Shown here piece after piece: positions 27,028 to 32,500 of a stretch of DNA of 32,500 nucleotides. How positions within the stretch are numbered: the stretch's first letter is position 1; each line of letters starts with the position of its first letter. The DNA lies in assembly GCA_018398765.1 (NCBI GenBank), contig JAHBMJ010005646.1, forward strand, positions 2,501 to 35,000, written 5' to 3'. The notes below the pieces were generated by a model, which saw only the letters and a list, made by a program, of their open reading frames with translations, made no database searches and was not told the DNA's origin. Position numbers and translations under genes: made by a program. Source of the DNA: Chromera velia. Taxonomy: Eukaryota > Sar > Chromeraceae.

Positions 27028-29267
27028 TCATGGCGCCTCACGTCTCCACCCTCCGCTCAACAGCGGCACTGTGCGCTGCTGTCGACCGCCTCCCACACCG
27101 CACCACCACCACAGGCCAGCGCCAACCCAGGCAAGAATAACAAGGACTAACAGGATCCATCCAAACACCGGCCAAAATCCCGAAGACCCCCCTCCCCCCC
27201 CTTCCTTTCCACCCCCTTGACTCTTCTCAAACCTCCTGCAGCCAATGGCCGAGTAAGTCTTTACAAATCCCTCACACACCCGACCGGTTGCGACGTAATC
27301 CGGTCCTGGGCGACCCGTATCCGGGTTTTCGGGTTTCTTGCGGCCTACAGGGAGACACTCCCCGCACCACCCGCATCCAGGATCCTTTGCACAAGATTCG
27401 CAAGTCTGATGCTTCCCACAGTACTCAGGGCACTTTTCAGGATCCGCCCACACATAAGGCAGATATGAATTCGAGAAGGCTGTGGAGCTCTCAATGCACC
27501 CACCTGCCTCTGGAGCGAAGGCACAGTCGTGCCGAGACACACACTCAATGCAATTGTTCTCCTTTCCTGTCTCGGCACACGAAGGCTCTTTAGGGCACTC
27601 ACCTTGCGGTTGGATGAACCGTTCAATCGCTCTGCTCTTATGTCTGCATGAAACTAGTGCGCTCAATGCCCTGCTCTCCAGACCTAGTGCACTTGCTAAA
27701 CTCTTCGTACTGTACCACACACAGCCCTTCTCCCCCCTTTCTGGACTTTGGCATTCAACACAAGACAGGGCAGTGCGACAGAAATCTTCGTTTTGGCACT
27801 TGAGGATCTCAGGAGGGTCGTCTTTGTGAGACCAGAATGTCGATAGAGGGCTGGGGGGAATTCGACCCGCGCTGTAAGGCGCGTTTATGTCTCCCCTCAC
27901 ACAATTGGTCACACGGATCTCTTTCTTCTTTTTCTCTTCCTCCGCCTCTTGCCCTTCTATTGCTGTCTTTGCATTGCCCTCGTCTTCTTCTACAATTGTT
28001 TCGGCTGCAACACAGTGCGGGTTCTCAACGCAGGAAAGGCAGTTCCCAGCACGGGCAACGATCCCTCTCTCGCTTTTCGGCAAAACCCCCGAATGCTGTG
28101 AGCACTCTTCGCACTTTGGGACGGAATCGATCATGAAGGTACAGTTGTGTCCTGCATACTCAGGAGCCGATTTGTCTCCCTGCCCTTTTTGTGCACCTTT
28201 TGACAACACACACCGCTCTGTGCGCGCTTTACTGAGTGAATTGACAAACTCCCCCGCACACCACGTGCAGCCATTCTCATCGGCAGCACAATGCCAGCAA
28301 TCCTGCAAGGAGTTGCAATGGGCCTCACAGTCAAAGACGGAGAAGGGGGGGGTCCCTCGGCAGCCCGACACAGCGGACGCTTCCACACATTTTTTGTCGG
28401 GGGACGACCAGGCGCACGCAGGATCTTGCGTGCACTCTCTGCAATTGAGATGAAAGCTGCAGAACGATTTTGTGGGACACTGGCTGGGTCTCTCATAGAG
28501 ACACGAAGGCTCGGAGGGACCTTTCTCGCACGTCCGAGTTTCGGTTTTGTTTCCTCCCTCTCCTGCTCTCTCTTTTTTTAACTCAACGCACTTTAGCTCA
28601 GCCGCGTCCCACCCACACCCCTGTTCTTGCGTACAGTCTTGACATCTAATCAGAGAGGAGCAAAGCTCCTTTGGACAATTTTCTGCTGTGAAATTTCTCG
28701 AGTTGCTCTTAAAGCACGAGCCTTCCTCCTCGCACTCTTCGCAGGACCCACTCTTGTCCGATTGAGTGCCGATTTCTAATATTCCTCCCTCGAGGCACTT
28801 CTGCGACGATGCACACCACCCGCACCCCTTATGTTTTGCACATTGCTGACAGGACCTGTAGGTGCTGCAATCGACTTTCGGACATTTGTCACTCATCCAA
28901 TTAGTGGTCAAACAACGTTTTTCGGGTCCACACTCTACTCCGTGCGGAGTGAAGTCCGACTCTGCCACGCACAATTCGAAAAAATTCTGGGGTGCCTCTT
29001 TTCTTCCATCCAGTGCTCCGGTTCTCTTTAAGTTGGTTGGTGCGCAGGTCTGCGTCTTGTGACACCACCCGCAGGTGCTGCCGTTCTTGAGACACTCCTC
29101 ACATGTCTGTCCCCTGCACCTCGGGCAGACACTCACCGGGGGACGCCTTCCTCCGATGAAGTTGTCCACGCTCCTATAATTCCAGCAAGAGGGATCGCAG
29201 TGGAGAATGAAGGGGGGCTGGGGATAAAAGCGCTTGTCAATAGAGTTGTCGATGCCCTTGTCGCTTC
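27028..29267 (-). CDS. PSI-repeat type I membrane protein, exon 2
   Basis: This exon carries most of a protein of about 803 residues. It holds nine of ten cysteine modules of the PSI (plexin-semaphorin-integrin) type, with the pattern C-x5-6-C-x2-C then C-G-W-C and a final C; for example CSTYRSCQQCAKHKGCGWC. Modules 4, 5, 8 and 9 have lost one Cys of the CGWC core (CGWD, CAWS, CVWY, CAFA). Near the C-terminus a hydrophobic helix (WPVFGWILLVLVILAWVGAG) acts as a single membrane span, with a short basic cytoplasmic tail. With the signal peptide in exon 1 this predicts a surface or secretory-route protein with an extracellular or lumenal PSI array, perhaps an adhesin or receptor. The acceptor GTTCAG and phase 1 fit exon 1. 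The ATG at 29283 lies in the intron and is not the start. Confidence 0.85.
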
Positions 29268-29821
29268 CTGAACAGATACACATGTTTGAGTTGATGCATG
29301 AATAGAGATCAGTCAGTTGATTTTATGGAAGAGCCAACAGTCCGTTCAGCAAGGATTTGATATCACCGCAAAGGGTGGCGCACGCTCGTTTTCTGGAACA
29401 TGCATCTAAATGAATTGATTTTGATACAGAATCCTTCAATGCGTGTAAGGAACAAGCATCTAAATGAAACTTCCCTCTGAGAGGCAATCACTGGCCCTAC
29501 GCAACTTTTCCCGTCTACCGAGAGTTCGTTCAGACTGGTGGTCCTTCTCCTGCCAGCAATGCAACGGTCTGACCGTCGATCTCTCTCTGCGCTTTAGTGC
29601 TTGCTTGTGTGAGGGACTGCGCTTCAGGAAACTGCTTATCTTCAGGCTTTTCCCCACATCTCGACCATGTACATGAAAGGTCTGGATTTCCACCTTTTCC
29701 ATTTGTGGTAGAATCACAATAGGTGCATCTTCGGACACCAAAGGAACCAGACAGCAAGAGCAAGAAGCACATGAGCACGAGGGCAGGATGACTTCAATGC
29801 AAGGAGATCGCAACAACTCAC
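29268..29821 (-). other. Intron of the PSI-repeat gene
   Basis: A 554-bp intron between a CCCG|GTGAGT donor and a CTGTTCAG acceptor. The reading frame of exon 1 continues into it for over 100 codons but loses the PSI cysteine pattern at the donor, which supports splicing there. Confidence 0.75.
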
Positions 29822-29993
29822 CGGGAACGCACACGCCATGATTTCCGTTCCCGCACCACCCACAAAAGCCGAGGCTCATAAGTCCCGTACACTCCTCACA
29901 GCTTTTTTTCTTGCCACAATACTCCTCTTTAAAAGCAGCAATCTCGAGGCAACAGTAGACGGCAACAGAAAGAATGAACAGCAAGACCTTCAT
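29822..29993 (-). CDS. PSI-repeat protein, exon 1 with signal peptide
   Basis: The ATG at 29993 starts MKVLLFILSVAVYCCLEIAA, a clear signal peptide with a basic residue then a hydrophobic core. The first PSI module follows (YCGKKKSCEECTGLMSLGFC then GWC). The exon ends in phase 1 at a consensus GTGAGT donor; the G joins GA of exon 2 to make Gly in VCVPG-SDKG. This junction gives an uninterrupted frame and correct topology. Confidence 0.85.
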
Positions 29994-30600
29994 GATTGGC
30001 TGCCAGTTCTCTCAGATGGTGAAGCACTTCAAAACGATCACTTTGTCTCGGTGCTTCTTTTGTACACAGGCTGATTTAGAAACAACGATCGAGACACCCT
30101 GTGTGTTGCTGAGAACCCATGCGCTTCACCGGAGCATCATTTCTTCGTTCGACCGGACCACACCTCCAAGTTCCGCGAAGGCATTTGCGTAGATGATCAC
30201 ATGCACAAGGGTCAGAAGCCCCTCTCTGAGACAGCACCTGCAAAGCGCGCGATCGATCGATTTTCCGCAACGTCCACCTCCAAAAGGTACACGAAGAAAC
30301 CAACTTTGTGTAAAAACTCGTGCGCCTGTTGCGTTGCATCATTTAATTGTTATAAACATGCATGCAGTATTTACGAGATTTTACGAGCGCATGCATGCAC
30401 AACATGCATTCACACGTGTGCAACACCTGGAAGGAAAGAAAGCAGTAACACTGTTGAAGAGAAAAGAATTCTTTGAAATATTTAATATCAACACAAAGGA
30501 ACAGAAAAGGAAAGAAAAAGCGGGAGAAGGGGAGATCAGTGGAGAAAGTGCTGATCAGTCTCTATTTTTGTATTCCACCTTCACATCGAATCGATAGATC
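29994..30600. promoter_or_regulatory. Promoter region of the PSI-repeat gene
   Basis: Upstream of the PSI gene start, a cluster at 30357-30420 has CATGCATGC (30357-30365), two TTTACGAG words, GCATGCATGC (30389-30398), CATGCATT and the palindrome CACACGTGTG (30411-30420). The TGCATGC words resemble those in the palindrome at 19934. Position about 360-430 bp upstream of the ATG fits a regulatory cluster. Function is inferred. Confidence 0.45.
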
Positions 30601-31600
30601 ACCCGAACACATCCAGCAAGGCAAGGAGTGATTAAGAGTGCGAGGCCCTAGGCATGTAGGGACCTCAGCACATCTCGTAGGAAGGAATTTTTATGGCAGT
30701 TCTAGGTGCAGGCATAGGGACCACGCGAGTGCCTATGTAGAGCAACTAGGATTGATGGAAATACGAACCAAACCTATGCATACCGGACCAATACACGCCC
30801 GGAGAGGCGATAAGAAATCCTGGAAGTCAGATGTACGGCGTTGTGCGTGCGCATTGCACGCACAAATACGTCATGCGAAGTCTGCAACGGCGAAGACTAT
30901 CATAGGGCGGGAATTGGCAGGTCTGCAAATGCTGCGCATTGAAAGTGATCAATAAGCTTGCTCCTAGAATCGAGACTAACAGGAAAAAGCGGAACCTTCG
31001 GACAAACTAGGCTAGATCCGTCCCTCATATGTAGGGACGCGGCATGCATAACAAAACCCTTGATCAAATTTTTAACTATATACAAAAGTTTTTTTTTTGT
31101 CATAATGATACTAAATACATTCACTTCAGTCTAAAAGTTTGCTTTTCATTTTCAAAGGGAAAAATGAACACAATCACATAAATTGTGGACTTGGATTAAG
31201 CTTATAAAACCATAATTTTTATATACAGTATTTTTTTAAAATAAAATTTATTATAAAAATTGTAAAAAATTGGATATAAAGTTAATGTTTAGTTCTTATA
31301 TTTCATTTATTCTGACACTCTCATGATTCTCATCCTCTGTATATCCCATTTTTATGATCATTAATTAATTTTTTAATTGATGAAAAATAGTTGACCTTTA
31401 TAATATTAGGCTTTATTGATAGTAGCAACATTTAGAATGTTGTATATCCGTTAGAAACTTAGTATTTTAAATTTATCAATAGACAACCAATTCTAGACAG
31501 TTTGTTTACTGGATATTACTTGTTTAGACTTGATTAGGACCTTAATGGCGCTGACTATTTTTTATTTTTTCAGCAAAACTCTTTGTACTCGCATGTGCCC
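30601..31600. other. Spacer, AT-rich from 31050
   Basis: No gene is supported. Three similar words, ATGTAGGGAC or CATAGGGACC, occur at 30654, 30713 and 31030, the last within a near-palindrome CGTCCCTCATATGTAGGGACG. From about 31060 to 31560 the sequence is strongly AT-rich with short A and T runs. Confidence 0.6.
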
Positions 31601-31747
31601 TCATTTAAGAGCGGAAAAGGCCTCCCCGACAGCCCTCTTTTGCACTTTCTTTTGTGCTTCTGTCACAGTCGCGGCCAGAGTGGCCAAATGGCCAGCCCTT
31701 CCATTAATTTCTTTGACCGAATGCATCAAAACCCTTTCGGAAACCCT
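31601..31747 (-). CDS. Possible terminal exon
   Basis: The minus strand has a 48-codon frame ending at a stop at 31601 and containing GHLATLAATVTEAQKKVQKR followed by AVGEAFSALK, a plausible amphipathic helical C-terminus. No good acceptor lies in this frame. A CATCCAG acceptor at 31765 would lead into another frame (LGAMKGFRKGFDAFG), so the assignment is uncertain. It could be the last exon of the gene entering from the right edge. Confidence 0.22.
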   Translation of the reverse strand, partial: RVSERVLMHSVKEINGRAGHLATLAATVTEAQKKVQKRAVGEAFSALK

Positions 31748-32203
31748 TCATGGCTCCCAGGCTGGATGATTGACTCACAGACGGATGGACATCCATCAAG
31801 ACATTGTGCAAGACTCAGATGTGGGAACACATCGTGGCAGCAGCAGCGAATTGAGACACGTCATTAGACATGCACACTCACTCACGTATACATGCATGGA
31901 GAGGGATCGAGAGAGTGAAGAGACTGGAGGGGAGAGAAAGAACCGAACCCCATTGATAGAAAGGAGCGCAGAGAAGAGGACAAAGGAAAGCATGACAAAT
32001 CAACAGAGAACAAGGAAATTCTTCAAGGCTGTACGAGGACTGCGTGGGAAATTTTCGTTTAGTTTTCGGCTTAAGACACCGATGTCTATCATGAAATCCA
32101 CTGTCAAGGCCATCGACTGTCTATCATGAAAGACGTTCATCAATGTACGCACTGTGAAGCGAATTTTCGGACGCTTTCCCGGGCCGAGACCGACCAACTG
32201 CTT
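31748..32203. other. Spacer or intron, unresolved
   Basis: Moderate GC, with no gene I can support. CTATCATGAAA occurs twice within 35 bp near 32084-32130. Confidence 0.5.
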
Positions 32204-32500
32204 TCAGACCCCCCCCGCCCGATCTCTATTTCCACTGCCGGGTTCTTTCTCCCTCTCCCTCTCCCTTTCCTTTTCCCGTTCTCTCAAAGTTTGAGGTAGC
32301 GTGTCGCCCTTCCATCGATCCCCCAACCTCTCTGAAAGATACACGTCCAGAGCGGAGGGTCTCTTCTCCTTGTGCCTATCAGGCTTTGGCTGCTCTAGGA
32401 ACTCAGTCTGGCTTTCCCTCTTTCCTCCCACAACCGCGCCCTCACGTGCCCCCCCTGAACCTGTCAACCCAAGCGCCTGCTCAAGAGCCCCCAAATCCCC
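32204..32500 (-). CDS. Partial gene at right edge, charged protein
   Basis: The frame is open from the window edge down to a stop at 32204. It encodes a helix-prone charged sequence: LGALEQALGLTGSGG, KRPSALDVYLSERLGDRWKG, and an Arg/Glu run. The start lies outside the window. The stop follows a G-run, and a one-base shift there would extend the frame about 24 codons, so the true end may differ; a GGG|GTCTGA donor is also possible. No family is recognised. Confidence 0.5.
   Translation of the reverse strand, partial: GDLGALEQALGLTGSGGAREGAVVGGKRESQTEFLEQPKPDRHKEKRPSALDVYLSERLGDRWKGDTLPQTLREREKEREREREKEPGSGNRDRAGGV

Noticed and set aside
30193-30597. 134-codon plus-strand frame upstream of the PSI gene
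   Set aside because: Low-complexity Lys/Glu end and many His/Arg residues, no domain, and it covers the probable promoter cluster.
31530-31867. Plus-strand frames with a hydrophobic start near the right edge
   Set aside because: Short overlapping frames with no recognised domain; the minus strand of the same segment gives a more protein-like reading, itself only weakly supported.

Overview
The window looks like nuclear DNA of a eukaryotic microbe, most likely an alveolate-type alga. The reasons are long GC-rich coding blocks cut by many GT-AG introns, pyrimidine-rich tracts before most CAG acceptors, dense microsatellites, retroelement debris in AT-rich gaps, and repeated TGCATGCA-type motifs like those bound by ApiAP2 factors in apicomplexans. 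A chromerid such as Chromera is my best guess. It is an inference, not a sequence match.

Layout. 1-1.2 kb: two phase-compatible minus-strand exons, perhaps the 3' end of an unrecognised gene. 1.5-4.3 kb: repeats only, namely a (CA)n tract, a dispersed element with a (TGAA)n tail (copy A), and a 1.06-kb foldback element. 4.3-19.4 kb: one large minus-strand gene that I rebuilt as about 16 exons with matching splice phases. It encodes a protein of roughly 3,250 residues: an acidic N-terminus, a PH domain, a low-complexity and coiled-coil middle with duplicated modules, and a 1,224-residue low-complexity tail in one exon. Its first intron is almost entirely a 38-bp minisatellite. A second copy of the dispersed element (copy B) sits inside the PH-domain intron and its tail touches the 3' splice site.

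19.4-20.2 kb: a divergent promoter region with a perfect 26-bp palindrome of TGCATGCA units. 20.2-21.0 kb: an intronless dapB gene (lysine/diaminopimelate pathway), plus strand. 21.0-27.0 kb: a gene-poor, AT-rich repeat zone with CT/TTTC tracts, nested inverted repeats over 3 kb, the truncated C-terminus of a non-LTR-type retroelement, antisense relic frames, a hairpin element around a G-run, and a GAGT satellite. 27.0-30.0 kb: a two-exon minus-strand gene for a secreted or surface type I membrane protein with ten PSI-like cysteine modules. 30.0-32.5 kb: promoter and AT-rich spacer, then the last part of another minus-strand gene that runs off the right edge.

The genes have no evident shared pathway. 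dapB is metabolic, the PH/coiled-coil protein is probably a membrane-associated scaffold, and the PSI protein is probably a surface adhesin or receptor. No RNA genes or CRISPR arrays were recognised. Splice sites were chosen by eye from reading-frame phase and consensus, so exon edges are predictions.
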